From an uncultured Clostridia bacterium (lineage in GTDB: Bacteria > Bacillota > Clostridia > Christensenellales > CAG-314): DNA of 64,000 nt. Every line of letters begins with the position of its first letter. Position 1 is the first letter of the stretch. The notes under the pieces were generated by a model that was not told the DNA's origin, did not search any database, and saw only the letters and a list, made by a program, of their open reading frames with translations. The stretch is from positions 209,483-273,482 of the forward strand of contig CALVWF010000002.1 in assembly GCA_944364615.1 (NCBI GenBank), given 5' to 3'. Shown one piece after another: positions 1 through 9,472 of the stretch. Both the position numbers and the translations under genes were made by a program.

Positions 1-529
<529 letters not shown>

Positions 530-585
530 CTAAATAATTGTAAAAGTTTGTGTGTGGATACAAAGGATGCACAACATACAAAGTT

Positions 586-614
586 ATTATAATAAATACC
601 TGTGTAAAAGTCAA
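586..614 (-). promoter_or_regulatory. Sigma-A-type promoter of the PFOR gene
   Basis: On the minus strand TTGACT (609-614) and TATAAT (586-591) are separated by exactly 17 nt. Transcription would start near 579 and leave an AU-rich leader of about 65 nt before the PFOR ATG at 514. The near-consensus boxes fit a highly expressed catabolic enzyme. Confidence 0.75.
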
Positions 615-724
615 GTTTAATGCAATATAAGTACGATAATTTACATTGTGCATACAATTAAAAAAACTGTTGAGCGAAATACGACGCGGTAAAATTTGAT
701 TTTGAATATTGCCTGTAATTTGTT

Positions 725-752
725 TTGAAAAATCCCGCCGTTGTGGTATAAT
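725..752 (+). promoter_or_regulatory. Promoter of the ecfA1-ecfA2-ecfT-truA operon
   Basis: TTGAAA (725-730) and TATAAT (747-752) are spaced by 16 nt, and a TGG triplet precedes the -10 (extended -10). The leader is about 68 nt. The rest of the 312-bp divergent spacer (515-826) holds only this promoter, the PFOR promoter and AT-rich DNA. I see no riboswitch-like structure. Confidence 0.65.
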
Positions 753-826
753 TTAATGAATGTCTTTAAAAATATATTTTTTACGGACAATATACGACGT
801 TCAGACAGACTGTCTACGGAGACAAT

Positions 827-1684
827 ATGCACATCATTAAACTTACAGACGTTTCATACAGTTACAAAGTGCCTGCCGAAGACGACTCTTACACCTGGCA
901 GGTAGGCGTAAAAAACATAGACCTTGAAATAGAACAAGGTTCTTTTGTCGCGCTTGTCGGTCACAACGGATGCGGTAAAAGCACTCTTGCCAAACTGCTC
1001 AACGGACTGTTCGTCCCTCACAGCGGAAAGGTGGAAGTCGCGGGAATGTTTACCGACGACAATAAGAGTATTTTTAACATACGAAGCAATGTCGGCATGG
1101 TGTTTCAGAATCCCGACAACCAGATGGTTACAAGCATCGTGGAAGAAGACATCGCTTTCGGACCGGAAAATCTTGGCGTACCGCAAAAGGAAATCGTCGA
1201 GCGTGTTCATTGGGCTTTGGCAAAAGTGGGCATGTCGGAATTTGCACGCCGTACAACCACAAGGCTGTCTGGCGGACAGAAACAGCGTATAGCGATTGCC
1301 GGTGCTCTGGCGATGCATCCGCAGGTGCTGGTGCTGGACGAATCTACTGCAATGCTGGATCCGCAGGGACGTAAGGAAGTTTTAGAGGTAGTACATTCGT
1401 TGAACAAAGAGGAAAAAATGACCGTGATACTTATAACTCACTTTATGGAAGAAGTGCTGGGCGCAGACAAAGTGGTGGTAATGAATCACGGCTGTAAAGT
1501 TACAGAAGGAACTCCTATGGAAGTTTTTTCACGCAGCCGATTGCTGGAAGAAGTGGGGCTTAAAGTTCCGCGCACTATAGAACTTGCACGCAGGCTGAAA
1601 AGTGCGGGCTGGAACGTGGATGAAAACTGCACCGACGCAACGGAGTTGGGGGATAGAGTATGTCAATTGTTGCACAACAATTAA
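827..1684 (+). CDS. ecfA1: Energy-coupling factor transporter ATPase EcfA1
   Basis: This 285-residue ABC ATPase is one of the two nucleotide-binding subunits of the shared ECF energising module, which drives uptake of vitamins and metals through exchangeable S-components. Walker A GHNGCGKST is at residues 45-53, the Q-loop at VFQNPDNQ, the signature LSGGQKQR at 147-154, and Walker B LVLDE at about 168-172, followed by STAMLDPQGR. ACGGAGAC lies 3 nt upstream of the ATG region (816-823). The gene overlaps ecfA2 by 25 nt, the usual arrangement of translationally coupled ecfA1-A2-T. No S-component sits here. The lone S-component at 35325 could use this module. Confidence 0.95.
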   Translation: MHIIKLTDVSYSYKVPAEDDSYTWQVGVKNIDLEIEQGSFVALVGHNGCGKSTLAKLLNGLFVPHSGKVEVAGMFTDDNKSIFNIRSNVGMVFQNPDNQMVTSIVEEDIAFGPENLGVPQKEIVERVHWALAKVGMSEFARRTTTRLSGGQKQRIAIAGALAMHPQVLVLDESTAMLDPQGRKEVLEVVHSLNKEEKMTVILITHFMEEVLGADKVVVMNHGCKVTEGTPMEVFSRSRLLEEVGLKVPRTIELARRLKSAGWNVDENCTDATELGDRVCQLLHNN

Positions 1685-2511
1685 ATTACATTTACAACAA
1701 GGGTACGCCCTTTGAAAAACATGCGCTGTGCGACGTAAACGTGGAAATAGGAGACGGCGAATTTGTGGCTATCGTGGGACATACGGGTAGCGGAAAAACC
1801 ACGTTTGTTCAGCATCTCAATGCGCTCATTCGTTTGCAATCGGGACAACTTAAAGTGGGAGACATCGACCTTACCGAAAAGAAGACCGACCTTAAAAAAT
1901 TGCGCGGTATGGTGGGAATGGTGTTTCAGTATCCCGAATACCAACTGTTTGCCGACACGGTGGAAGCGGACATCGCTTTCGGTCCCAAGAATATAGGCAT
2001 TGACGGGGAGAAAATAGCGGACATAGTCAGAGAATCGCTTGACTTGGTGGGAATGAGCGAATCGGTACTCAAAAAGTCGCCTTTCGATCTTTCGGGGGGT
2101 GAAAAACGCCGTGTCGCTTTGGCAGGCGTTCTGGCGATGCAACCCAGGATACTTGTGCTTGACGAGCCTACCGCCGGGCTTGACCCGCAGGGCAAAAGGG
2201 AAATACTTTCTCTCGTCAAAAAACTCAACCGCGAACGGGGCATTACGGTTATAATGGTTTCACACGATATGAACGAAGTGTTTGAAAACGTTGACCGCGT
2301 AATCGTTTTCCGCGAAGGCAAAGTGGTGCATGACCTTCCGCCAAGAGATCTTTTCCGTATGGAAGAGGACATTGTGAACATGAATCTTGAAATTCCCTAT
2401 GTCGCACAGTTTTTGAACAGCCTTGAAAAACACGGCATTACCTTTGACGAGGATATCAGAACCGTAGATCAGGCGTTTGAAGCGGTAAACGGGCTCAAAG
2501 GAGGTAAATAA
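1660..2511 (+). CDS. ecfA2: Energy-coupling factor transporter ATPase EcfA2
   Basis: This is the second ECF ATPase, 283 residues. Walker A GHTGSGKTT is at residues 40-48, the Q-loop at VFQYPEYQ, the signature LSGGEKRR near 144, and Walker B ILVLDEPTAGLDPQGKR. It forms a heterodimer with EcfA1 under EcfT at the cytoplasmic face. Its ATG lies inside the 3' end of ecfA1 with a G-rich ribosome site (GGGGGAT) upstream. Its stop shares one base with the ecfT start (TAATG). All catalytic motifs are intact. Confidence 0.95.
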   Translation: MSIVAQQLNYIYNKGTPFEKHALCDVNVEIGDGEFVAIVGHTGSGKTTFVQHLNALIRLQSGQLKVGDIDLTEKKTDLKKLRGMVGMVFQYPEYQLFADTVEADIAFGPKNIGIDGEKIADIVRESLDLVGMSESVLKKSPFDLSGGEKRRVALAGVLAMQPRILVLDEPTAGLDPQGKREILSLVKKLNRERGITVIMVSHDMNEVFENVDRVIVFREGKVVHDLPPRDLFRMEEDIVNMNLEIPYVAQFLNSLEKHGITFDEDIRTVDQAFEAVNGLKGGK

Positions 2512-3356
2512 TGTTCAGAGACGTTACTTTCGGACAGTATTATCCCTCCGATTCTTTCGTGCACAAGATGGACGCGCGTGTAAAACTGCTGCTCAACCTC
2601 GTGTACCTTGTGGGCATCTTTTTCGTGGTGTCCTTTGTGGGATTTGCCTGGATCACTCTTTTTCTGTTGGTGGCAATACTTGCGTCCAGAGTACCTGTGC
2701 GCAACGTGCTTAAATCTGTAAAAGGCGTATTGTTTCTGCTGTTCTTTACGGTAATACTCAACATATTCTTCACCAAAGGCGACAATTTGCTTGTCAAATG
2801 GTGGATAATAGAAATTTACGCCGAAGGACTTATATTTGCCGGCAAGATGTTTCTGCGCCTCAGTTACCTGGTAATCGGGTCAAGCATTCTGACGTTGACT
2901 ACCACTCCTGTGGACCTGACTCATGCTTTGGAAAGTCTTCTTAAACCGCTTACATGGATTAAGGTGCCGGTGCATGACCTTGCGTTGATAATGAGTCTTG
3001 CCTTGTCGCTGATTCCCAGTCTGATAAACGAAACCGACCGTATTATCCGCGCTCAGAAAGCAAGGGGAGCGGATTTCGATACAGGGGGACTTATAAAACG
3101 TGCCAAAGCATTCGTACCCATACTCATACCTTTGTTGGTGTCAAGTTTCCGCCGTGCGGAAGAACTGGCTTTTGCAATGAACAGCCGTTGTTACGAGGGC
3201 GCGACTCACCGCACCTGTATGCGAGTGATGAAGTTGTCATGGCGTGATTTTTTGGGCACGTCGGTCGTTTTAGTGTTCTTTGTTGCAGTATTTATCGTTT
3301 ACGGAACTCAGACCACCTGGGGAACGGCGGAACAGTTGGGCTGGCTGTATTTTTAG
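2511..3356 (+). CDS. ecfT: ECF transporter transmembrane subunit EcfT
   Basis: This 281-residue integral membrane protein completes the energy-coupling module. The N-terminal FGQYYPSDSFVHKMDARVKLLL is the typical EcfT/CbiQ entry (about residues 6-27), followed by four to five hydrophobic segments. The cytoplasmic coupling region has an ARG motif (QKARGADFD, about 183-191), and a second variant motif is at SRCYEG, where the family usually has SRGY. Ribosome site AAAGGAGG precedes the ATG. It is coupled to ecfA2 (TAATG) and followed after 8 nt by truA. Confidence 0.93.
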   Translation: MFRDVTFGQYYPSDSFVHKMDARVKLLLNLVYLVGIFFVVSFVGFAWITLFLLVAILASRVPVRNVLKSVKGVLFLLFFTVILNIFFTKGDNLLVKWWIIEIYAEGLIFAGKMFLRLSYLVIGSSILTLTTTPVDLTHALESLLKPLTWIKVPVHDLALIMSLALSLIPSLINETDRIIRAQKARGADFDTGGLIKRAKAFVPILIPLLVSSFRRAEELAFAMNSRCYEGATHRTCMRVMKLSWRDFLGTSVVLVFFVAVFIVYGTQTTWGTAEQLGWLYF

Positions 3357-3364
3357 GAGTGAGT

Positions 3365-4153
3365 ATGCGTTTTAAACTGACGGTATCCTATATAGGAGCA
3401 GGCTACGACGGTTGGCAGAGTCAACCTTCCAAAAACGGAATACAGGACAAACTGGAAGAGGCACTCGAAAATGTTTTGGGACATCCTGTAAGGCTGTATT
3501 GCGCAGGACGCACCGACAAAGGCGTAAACGCCACGGGGCAGGTAGTGCATTTCGACACCGACAATACAAGACTTACACCCTATAAGATTTGTCTTGCGGC
3601 AAATTTGCTGTTGCCGTCGGACATAAGCATTGTCGGAGCGGAAGTGGCAGAGGACGACTTTGACGCCCGTTTCTGGGCGGACAGCAAGACTTACGTTTAC
3701 AGACTGTACGTCAGTCCTTTCAGAAAACCTTTGCTTGACATAGATCACGCTCAGGTGTACAAACCGCTGGACATTCCTTCGATGCGTAAGGCGTGCAGTT
3801 TGCTCGAAGGCACACACGACTTTGCCGCATTGCAAAATTCCGGCAGCAATCTCAAAGGAACGGTCAGAACATTGCACAAAGTGGTGTTGCACGATCACGA
3901 AGACGGTACTTTGGATGTGGAGGTACAGGGCAACGCCTTTCTGTACAATATGGTGCGCAACATTGTGGGATTGCTCGTTGCCGTGGGAAGCGGTAAAATT
4001 TCCCCTGAAGAAGTGTGCGATATACTTAAATCCAAGGACAGACGCCTGTCCGCAAAGACAATGCCCGCACACGGGCTGACATTGGAAAAGATACATTACG
4101 ACGGCGATCGCAAGGAGCGGTTCTTAAAACTGTACAGGTCGCCCGAACAGTAA
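3365..4153 (+). CDS. truA: tRNA pseudouridine(38-40) synthase TruA
   Basis: TruA makes pseudouridine at positions 38-40 of the tRNA anticodon arm. The 262-residue product starts MRFKLTVSYIGAGYDGWQSQ. The catalytic Asp is residue 51 in GRTDKGVNATGQVVHF, and the C-terminal MVRNIVGLLVAVGSGK segment is typical. I place the start at ATG 3365 because AGGAG (3355-3359) lies 5 nt upstream. An in-frame GTG at 3359 falls inside that ribosome site. The order ecfA1-A2-T-truA-rplM-rpsI is a conserved Firmicute string. Confidence 0.94.
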   Translation: MRFKLTVSYIGAGYDGWQSQPSKNGIQDKLEEALENVLGHPVRLYCAGRTDKGVNATGQVVHFDTDNTRLTPYKICLAANLLLPSDISIVGAEVAEDDFDARFWADSKTYVYRLYVSPFRKPLLDIDHAQVYKPLDIPSMRKACSLLEGTHDFAALQNSGSNLKGTVRTLHKVVLHDHEDGTLDVEVQGNAFLYNMVRNIVGLLVAVGSGKISPEEVCDILKSKDRRLSAKTMPAHGLTLEKIHYDGDRKERFLKLYRSPEQ

Positions 4154-4258
4154 TTTTTCTTTTGGACTGCATTGTTTTTAACATTGCCCGTTATACCCGA
4201 AACGCCCGTCGCAACGGACAAATATTGCAAATTGTTTTAATTTTACTTTGTATTTTGC

Positions 4259-4287
4259 TTGACAATAAATCGGCGTATAAGTATAAT
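4259..4287 (+). promoter_or_regulatory. Perfect-consensus promoter of rplM-rpsI
   Basis: TTGACA (4259-4264) and TATAAT (4282-4287) are separated by exactly 17 nt. All twelve box positions match the sigma-70/sigma-A consensus, as expected for a ribosomal protein operon. Transcription should begin near 4294. The preceding 4154-4258 contains no obvious terminator for the ECF-truA operon. Confidence 0.85.
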
Positions 4288-4293
4288 AGAAAG

Positions 4294-4410
4294 GCTGTGA
4301 ATAATTCGGCGTCATATTTTAAGCTCTGTGTCGCCTAAATCGCATTTCCACTGGCGGTAATTGTTCAACCGTGAACAGCAAACAAACTTAAATATCCAAG
4401 GAGATTTACA
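4294..4410 (+). promoter_or_regulatory. 5' leader of rplM, candidate L13 autoregulatory leader
   Basis: The transcript would carry about 117 nt of untranslated leader before rplM. In Firmicutes this position holds the L13 leader RNA, a structure thought to bind L13 for feedback control. The sequence has short complementary segments (GGCGTCA, GTGTCGCC and ACTGGCGGTA around 4307-4360), but I cannot fold or match it to the covariance model by eye. The assignment rests mainly on position. Confidence 0.35.
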
Positions 4411-4842
4411 ATGAAAACTTTTATGGCTAAGAAAGAAGCCGTTGAAAGAAAATGGTATGTCGTAGACGCTACGGGTATGCATCTCGGTCGTCTTGCAAGC
4501 CAGGTTGCCGCCGTTCTTCGCGGTAAAAACAAGCCTACATTTACTCCTCATGTCGACACAGGCGATTTCGTAATCGTTCTCAACTGCGACAAGGTTGTTC
4601 TTACGGGTAAGAAACTTGAACAAAAGGTATACCGTCGTCATACGGGTAAGCCGGGCGGTCTTAAAGAAGTCAAATACGAAAAACTCATGCAGGAAAGAAG
4701 TGATTTCGCTGTTATGCGTGCGGTAAAGGGTATGCTTCCCAAAAACAGTCTCGGAAGAAAGATGCTTACTAAGTTGCGTGTTTACAAGGGCAACGAACAC
4801 AAACATTCCGCTCAGAATCCGGAAGTTTTGACACTTGCGTAA
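4411..4842 (+). CDS. rplM: 50S ribosomal protein L13
   Basis: The 143-residue protein has the L13 core: [39 protein letters not shown] and [14 protein letters not shown], ending in [13 protein letters not shown]. It assembles early into the 50S subunit. AAGGAG lies 7 nt upstream of the ATG. Codons such as CGT and GGT are favoured here more than in nearby genes, fitting high expression. It is followed by rpsI after 14 nt. Confidence 0.97.
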   Translation: MKTFMAKKEAVERKWYVVDATGMHLGRLASQVAAVLRGKNKPTFTPHVDTGDFVIVLNCDKVVLTGKKLEQKVYRRHTGKPGGLKEVKYEKLMQERSDFAVMRAVKGMLPKNSLGRKMLTKLRVYKGNEHKHSAQNPEVLTLA

Positions 4843-4856
4843 GGAGGTAATGAACA

Positions 4857-5267
4857 ATGGCGAAGATCAGTGCTAAGAAAAAGGTACAGTTCTGGGGAAC
4901 AGGCAGAAGAAAGAAGTCCATCGCTCGTGTAAGAATTATCCCCAACGGCAGTGGCAACATCACCATCAACAAGAGAGATATCGACAGTTACTTCGGTCTG
5001 GACACTCTTAAATATATCGTACGTCAACCCCTGAATGAAACGGGTACGCTTGCAAAGTATGACGTTGTAGTCAACGTTTGCGGTGGCGGTTACACGGGGC
5101 AGGCAGGTGCAATCAGACACGGTATTTCCAGAGCATTGGTAGTTGCAGGTGAAGACAAGGCTGTTCTCAAAAAGGCAGGTTTCCTCACTCGTGACCCCAG
5201 AATGAAGGAAAGAAAGAAGTACGGTTTGAAGAAGGCTCGTAAAGCACCTCAATTCTCGAAGAGATAA
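4857..5267 (+). CDS. rpsI: 30S ribosomal protein S9
   Basis: This 136-residue protein is slightly longer than usual because of a Lys-rich N-terminus ([21 protein letters not shown]). It carries the S9 hallmarks [15 protein letters not shown] and the C-terminal [17 protein letters not shown] tail that reaches the P-site tRNA. The ribosome site AAGGAGG overlaps the rplM stop region. It is the last gene of the operon, with a strong terminator 20 nt downstream. Confidence 0.97.
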   Translation: MAKISAKKKVQFWGTGRRKKSIARVRIIPNGSGNITINKRDIDSYFGLDTLKYIVRQPLNETGTLAKYDVVVNVCGGGYTGQAGAIRHGISRALVVAGEDKAVLKKAGFLTRDPRMKERKKYGLKKARKAPQFSKR

Positions 5268-5286
5268 TCTGCTGTGGCTTTATACA

Positions 5287-5318
5287 GGCGTTGCGCGGTA
5301 TTGCGCAACGCCTTTTTT
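5287..5318 (+). terminator. Rho-independent terminator of rplM-rpsI
   Basis: A perfect 10-bp stem, GGCGTTGCGC (5287-5296) with GCGCAACGCC (5303-5312), encloses a 6-nt loop and is followed by six T residues. Confidence 0.93.
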
Positions 5319-5529
5319 GTTTTGAGTATAAACATTCTGACATTTTGTCGGGAATTTGCTTAATTGTTGACATTGTCAGGATGAGTGGCGCATTGTAGGC
5401 ACGTAGTCTGTGCCCGGCAGAAACAGACATCTTGTCACCGCATTGAATTTGCCGTGAAAATTCAGAGGGCTGCACTAAACGTTACGATTGCTTTACGGCG
5501 GAACAGCGGAACTACTTTTTATTTTTAAG

Positions 5530-5559
5530 TTGAAAGGGCTTGTTCCGTGTCAATACTAT
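5530..5559 (+). promoter_or_regulatory. Possible promoter of the TrxB-like gene
   Basis: TTGAAA (5530-5535) and TACTAT (5554-5559) are spaced by 18 nt within the 346-bp gap 5319-5664. The match is modest. I see no gene or structured RNA elsewhere in that gap. Confidence 0.3.
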
Positions 5560-5664
5560 ATTGGTGAGTCGGTCACATTAGGCGAAATCGGATGTGGACA
5601 AACTGCAGTTAACGGTGTAATATTAAAGTGTAAGAAAAATCACTTTTGCGAAAGGGAGGCAAGT

Positions 5665-6576
5665 ATGGAATTGAAAATAGCGATAGTCGGAGGCGGAGTG
5701 GCAGGATTGTCTGCCGCAATTTACGCGTTGCGTGCCAATGCCGACGTAACAATATTCGAGCAGTACGGACTGGGCGGACTTACCGCAAGTCTTGACAAAA
5801 TAGAAAATTTCCCTTCTTATACAAATGTCGAAGGCTGGCAACTTGCCGACAATATGGTCAATCAGGCTCAGGCTCTCGGATTGAAAACTGTGTACGAGCA
5901 GGTGGTCGACATCAGAAAAACCGACAAGGGATTTGACATAATTACGTCTGAAAACACATACAATTTCTTATCGGTAATAATAGCCACCGGAACAAAACAC
6001 AATAAGTTGGGTATAGAAGGAGATTTCATCGGCAGGGGAGTCAGTTACTGTGCCACATGCGACGGAAATTTCTACCGCAAACGTCCCGTTACGGTTGCGG
6101 GCAACGGAAATTCTGCCGTCAACGAGGCATTGTATCTGTCAAATATCGCGTCTGAAGTACACGTGATAAACCCTGCGGACACTTTTAATGCCGACGAAAT
6201 ACTTGTCAACCGTCTGACTTCGTCGGAAAACGTCAAGGTGCATTACAATTGTACCGTTACGGCGTTGAACGGCGAAGACAAGTTGCAAAGCATTACGGTG
6301 CTTGACAATGACGGCAAACACGAAATACCAACGGACGCACTGTTTGTCGCAGTAGGGGCTCAGCCTGCCCTGGATTTTCTGCGCAGTTTGTCGGTGGAAA
6401 AGGACAAAGCGTATATCAAGGCGGACGACCACATGCAGACTTCCGTAGAAGGACTGTTTGTGTGCGGAGATGTTTCCAACGGCCCGTTGAAGCAGATAGT
6501 CACTGCGTGTGCCGACGGTGCAAAGGCAGGACACTACGCATCCGCTTATTGCAGAAAGGTGTCCAGAGGCAAGTAA
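5665..6576 (+). CDS. trxB: Thioredoxin reductase-like FAD/NAD(P) oxidoreductase
   Basis: The 303-residue flavoprotein has an N-terminal FAD Rossmann motif (IAIVGGGVAGLSAA, residues 5-18), the redox-active pair CATC (Cys129, Cys132) in CATCDGNFY, a degenerate NAD(P) motif VAGNGNSAVNEA, and the C-terminal FAD contact GLFVCGDVSN. This is the low-molecular-weight thioredoxin reductase architecture. GNGNSA in place of the usual GGGxSA and the lack of an obvious HRR NADPH motif leave the electron donor uncertain. Some clostridial relatives use ferredoxin or F420. The start at ATG 5665 is set by AGGGAGG (5653-5659). An open frame upstream to 5488 has no ribosome site. No thioredoxin gene is adjacent. 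Confidence 0.85.
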   Translation: MELKIAIVGGGVAGLSAAIYALRANADVTIFEQYGLGGLTASLDKIENFPSYTNVEGWQLADNMVNQAQALGLKTVYEQVVDIRKTDKGFDIITSENTYNFLSVIIATGTKHNKLGIEGDFIGRGVSYCATCDGNFYRKRPVTVAGNGNSAVNEALYLSNIASEVHVINPADTFNADEILVNRLTSSENVKVHYNCTVTALNGEDKLQSITVLDNDGKHEIPTDALFVAVGAQPALDFLRSLSVEKDKAYIKADDHMQTSVEGLFVCGDVSNGPLKQIVTACADGAKAGHYASAYCRKVSRGK

Positions 6577-6640
6577 AACTATTATTACCGAAGAATGATT
6601 CGATGTTGCCGCGGCAACGAAATATATAAGGAGTATGTTT

Positions 6641-7927
6641 ATGAATTTCTTCGGTACGGACGGTATAAGAGGAACTTACGGCAGTACCATTACAGACGGT
6701 ACTGCCTTTTTACTGGGCAAAAGTCTTGCTCTCAAAGGGGGAGAGAATCCCATTGTGCTTATAGGCAGAGACACACGATTGTCAGGGGCAAATCTGTTTA
6801 ACGCACTTGCACACGGAGTGTACAGCGGAGGAGGTACGGTAATAAATCTCGGTGTGCTGCCCACTAATTCGGTAGGTCACTTTGTGCGCAAATTAGGAGG
6901 GGATTACGGCGTAATGATAAGTGCAAGTCACAATCCTCCCGAAGACAACGGACTGAAAGTGTTTGACAAATACGGCGTCAAGTTGTGCGAATCCAAGCAG
7001 GCTGTACTGTCGGACGTGATGAACAGTCTGATGAAAATCGTACCCGACGGCAAAATATACGAACCTGTATTTTACGACATAGACAATATGTATTGCAGGG
7101 ACGTGTGTTCGGCGGTAAATGCCGATCTTACAGGAATGAAAATTGCCATCGATTGCTGTTACGGTGCAAGTTTCGCGGTAGCGGAAAAGGTGTTTCGTCT
7201 TAGCGGAGCGGAGGTCACGGCATATTGCGATCGCAACAACGGCAAGGACATCAATGTGGGATGCGGTGCAACGCACACCGAGTTTCTGGAAGAAAAGTTG
7301 AAGGGTAAAAACTTTCCGCTGGCATTTGCATTTGACGGTGACTGTGACAGACTTGCAGTGCTGGAAGATGGCGTGACCATCGACAACAATACGGTTTTAA
7401 TTGCTCTTGCAAGGTATATGAAGGAAGAAGGTACGTTGCGCGGGGATGCGGTTGTAGGCACAGTAATGACCAACGGAGGTGTTGAAGAGGCTTTAAAACA
7501 GTACGGTATAGATTTTATAAGAACGCCTGTGGGCGACATCAACATATACAACGAAATGTGCCGTTTGTCGCTGAATCTCGGCGGAGAAGACAGCGGACAC
7601 TATTTGCTTGCCGATTACGCAACAAGCAGCGACGCTTTAATAACCGCATTGCTTGTATGCAAGATCTACCGTGCCAAAGGCAGTATTGTAAAGTACGGAA
7701 GTTACAACGCGCTTCCCTTCTGCAAATGCAACATTAAAGTTACCAAGGAAAATATATCGCTTGCCGAACCCGCTTCGTTGAAAACAATACACGACAGAGT
7801 GTGTTCGATGTGCGGTTGCCGTCTTGTGTTGCGTAAAAGCGGTACGGAAAACGTTGTACGCTGTTACGCCGAAGGCGGCGAATGTGAAAAAGCGGTGAAA
7901 ATGGTAAAAGCAACCCTTACCGAATAA
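6641..7927 (+). CDS. glmM: Phosphoglucosamine mutase GlmM
   Basis: GlmM interconverts glucosamine-6-phosphate and glucosamine-1-phosphate on the way to UDP-GlcNAc and peptidoglycan. The 428-residue product starts MNFFGTDGIRGTYG, has the catalytic phosphoserine Ser96 in SASHNPPEDNG, the Mg2+ loop FDGDCDRLAV, the sugar-binding GGEDSGH, and the phosphate-binding RKSGTENVVRCYAEG. It is slightly shorter than the typical 445-450. AAGGAG (6628-6633) is 7 nt from ATG 6641 and only 1 nt from an in-frame ATG at 6635, so 6641 is preferred. Confidence 0.95.
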   Translation: MNFFGTDGIRGTYGSTITDGTAFLLGKSLALKGGENPIVLIGRDTRLSGANLFNALAHGVYSGGGTVINLGVLPTNSVGHFVRKLGGDYGVMISASHNPPEDNGLKVFDKYGVKLCESKQAVLSDVMNSLMKIVPDGKIYEPVFYDIDNMYCRDVCSAVNADLTGMKIAIDCCYGASFAVAEKVFRLSGAEVTAYCDRNNGKDINVGCGATHTEFLEEKLKGKNFPLAFAFDGDCDRLAVLEDGVTIDNNTVLIALARYMKEEGTLRGDAVVGTVMTNGGVEEALKQYGIDFIRTPVGDINIYNEMCRLSLNLGGEDSGHYLLADYATSSDALITALLVCKIYRAKGSIVKYGSYNALPFCKCNIKVTKENISLAEPASLKTIHDRVCSMCGCRLVLRKSGTENVVRCYAEGGECEKAVKMVKATLTE

Positions 7928-8053
7928 AGTCAAGTGTGCATATTTTTGATGCACGTTACAATAAAATCGGTGTTTTTCAATGGTAAATTCATTGATATGC
8001 CGTGCAAACGGACAGTGACATTTAAAACTTTTTTAAGATATATTACGTTTACC

Positions 8054-8095
8054 TGTGCCCGCAGTGTTTTATGCTGCGGGTACAGTATTTTTTTT
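8054..8095 (+). terminator. Terminator downstream of glmM
   Basis: An 11-bp stem (TGTGCCCGCAG with CTGCGGGTACA, one G-T pair) encloses a 9-nt loop and is followed by a run of eight T. The region 7928-8053 has no convincing gene. Confidence 0.85.
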
Positions 8096-8125
8096 AATCT
8101 TATTTATAATGACGATTACTTGTTA

Positions 8126-8154
8126 TTGACTTTAAATAGGCAATGTGCTACAAT
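8126..8154 (+). promoter_or_regulatory. Promoter of the CDF transporter
   Basis: TTGACT (8126-8131) and TACAAT (8149-8154) are separated by 17 nt, just after the glmM terminator. The leader would be about 48 nt. Confidence 0.65.
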
Positions 8155-8208
8155 TACAAATTATCGCAAGACTAAGTTTTTTCGTACATTATAAAGAGGC
8201 GAATGTAA

Positions 8209-9375
8209 ATGACTAATCTTCTTGTAAGACTTTTTGTCAAAAACAGTAACAATACTTCGGATCCTGCCGTACGTGAAAATTACGGAAAAATGGCAAGTAT
8301 TGTCTGTATAGTACTGAACATGGTACTGTCTGCAGGCAAGATAACTCTCGGATTGCTGTCAGGGGCAATTTCCGTCACGGCAGACGGATTCAACAACCTT
8401 ACGGACTGCGGAAGCAACGTGGTTTCGCTGATAAGTTTCAAAGTGGCGGGTAAGCCTGCCGATAAAGAGCATCCTTTCGGACACCAGAGGATAGAATATA
8501 TTTCCGCGATGATAGTTGCCTTTATCGTATTGATGCTTGCAGTGGAATTGGCTTCGGAATCGTTTAATAAAATATTCAATCCCGAACCTTCCGAGATGTC
8601 CTATCTGATGCTGGGAGTTCTGGCGTTTTCAGTACTTGTCAAAGTTTGGATGTTTTTCTTCAACCGCAAATTAGGCAAAACCGTCGATTCGGAAGTTCTC
8701 AAAGCAACGGCTACGGACAGCCTTACCGACGCAATTTCCACAACAGCCGTAACAGTGGCAGTGATTATAAGTCATTTTGTCAATTTTAATCTTGACGGAT
8801 ACATGGGACTGGCGGTTGCGGTAGTGATTGCCTGGGCAGGTATAGACATTTTAAAGGACACAATGAGCAAACTGCTCGGTCAGGCGCCGGACAAAACCCT
8901 CATTGAAGGAATACGTTCGCGTATTATGGCTTACGAAGGCGTGTTGGGCATACATGACCTTGCCGTGCACAATTACGGACCGCACAAGTATTACGCAAGC
9001 GTGCATGTGGAAGTGGACGCAAAAGTTCCCACAATGGAAAGTCACGATCTTATGGACAGAATAGAACGGGATTTTGCCGAAAACACCGACATTGTATTGA
9101 TCATACACTCCGATCCCGTTGTGACCGACGATCCTGAAATAAACCTGCTCAAACAGAAAGTTACCGAAATGGTAACGTCCATTGACGAAAGATTCCGTAT
9201 TCACGATTTCCGCGCGGTAAAGGGAGTTACTCACACCAACCTTATTTTCGACGTGGCGATACCCTTCGACACCAAGTTGTCGGCAGAGGAAATAAAGACG
9301 CGTATTTCGCAACTTGTAAGCGCATACGATCCCACCTTGTTTGTTGTGGCAACGGTGGAAAAGCAATTGGACTGA
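8209..9375 (+). CDS. Cation diffusion facilitator (CDF) family metal transporter
   Basis: The 388-residue inner-membrane antiporter exports divalent metals (Zn, Fe, Mn or Co) in exchange for protons. It has about six hydrophobic segments in residues 27-220. The metal-site motifs are DGFNNLTD in the second helix and ATDSLTD in the fifth. HPFGHQRIEY follows helix 2, and a C-terminal cytoplasmic ferredoxin-like domain (YASVHVEVDAK, about residue 262 on) is extended beyond the minimal family length. Asp/Asp site residues in place of His/Asp favour Mn or Fe over Zn, but this is inference. The gene stands alone between two terminators. Confidence 0.92.
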   Translation: MTNLLVRLFVKNSNNTSDPAVRENYGKMASIVCIVLNMVLSAGKITLGLLSGAISVTADGFNNLTDCGSNVVSLISFKVAGKPADKEHPFGHQRIEYISAMIVAFIVLMLAVELASESFNKIFNPEPSEMSYLMLGVLAFSVLVKVWMFFFNRKLGKTVDSEVLKATATDSLTDAISTTAVTVAVIISHFVNFNLDGYMGLAVAVVIAWAGIDILKDTMSKLLGQAPDKTLIEGIRSRIMAYEGVLGIHDLAVHNYGPHKYYASVHVEVDAKVPTMESHDLMDRIERDFAENTDIVLIIHSDPVVTDDPEINLLKQKVTEMVTSIDERFRIHDFRAVKGVTHTNLIFDVAIPFDTKLSAEEIKTRISQLVSAYDPTLFVVATVEKQLD

Positions 9376-9436
9376 CGTCATATCGGGATGTATTTCTGTG
9401 ATTAATTTTAGCAATTAAAATTAAATAAACATGGGC

Positions 9437-9472
9437 GACCGTCTGAAATGTTGTTTCAGACGGTCTTTTTTT
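9437..9472 (+). terminator. Terminator of the CDF gene
   Basis: A perfect 12-bp stem, GACCGTCTGAAA (9437-9448) with TTTCAGACGGTC (9454-9465), encloses a 5-nt loop and is followed by seven T. Confidence 0.95.

Noticed and set aside
5488..5664. 59-residue N-terminal extension of the TrxB-like protein
   Set aside because: The extension lacks a ribosome site and homology. ATG 5665 has AGGGAGG at the right distance and starts directly at the FAD motif.
7934..8194. 86-codon plus-strand frame after glmM
   Set aside because: It runs through the terminator at 8054-8095, has no ribosome site and no recognisable protein features.
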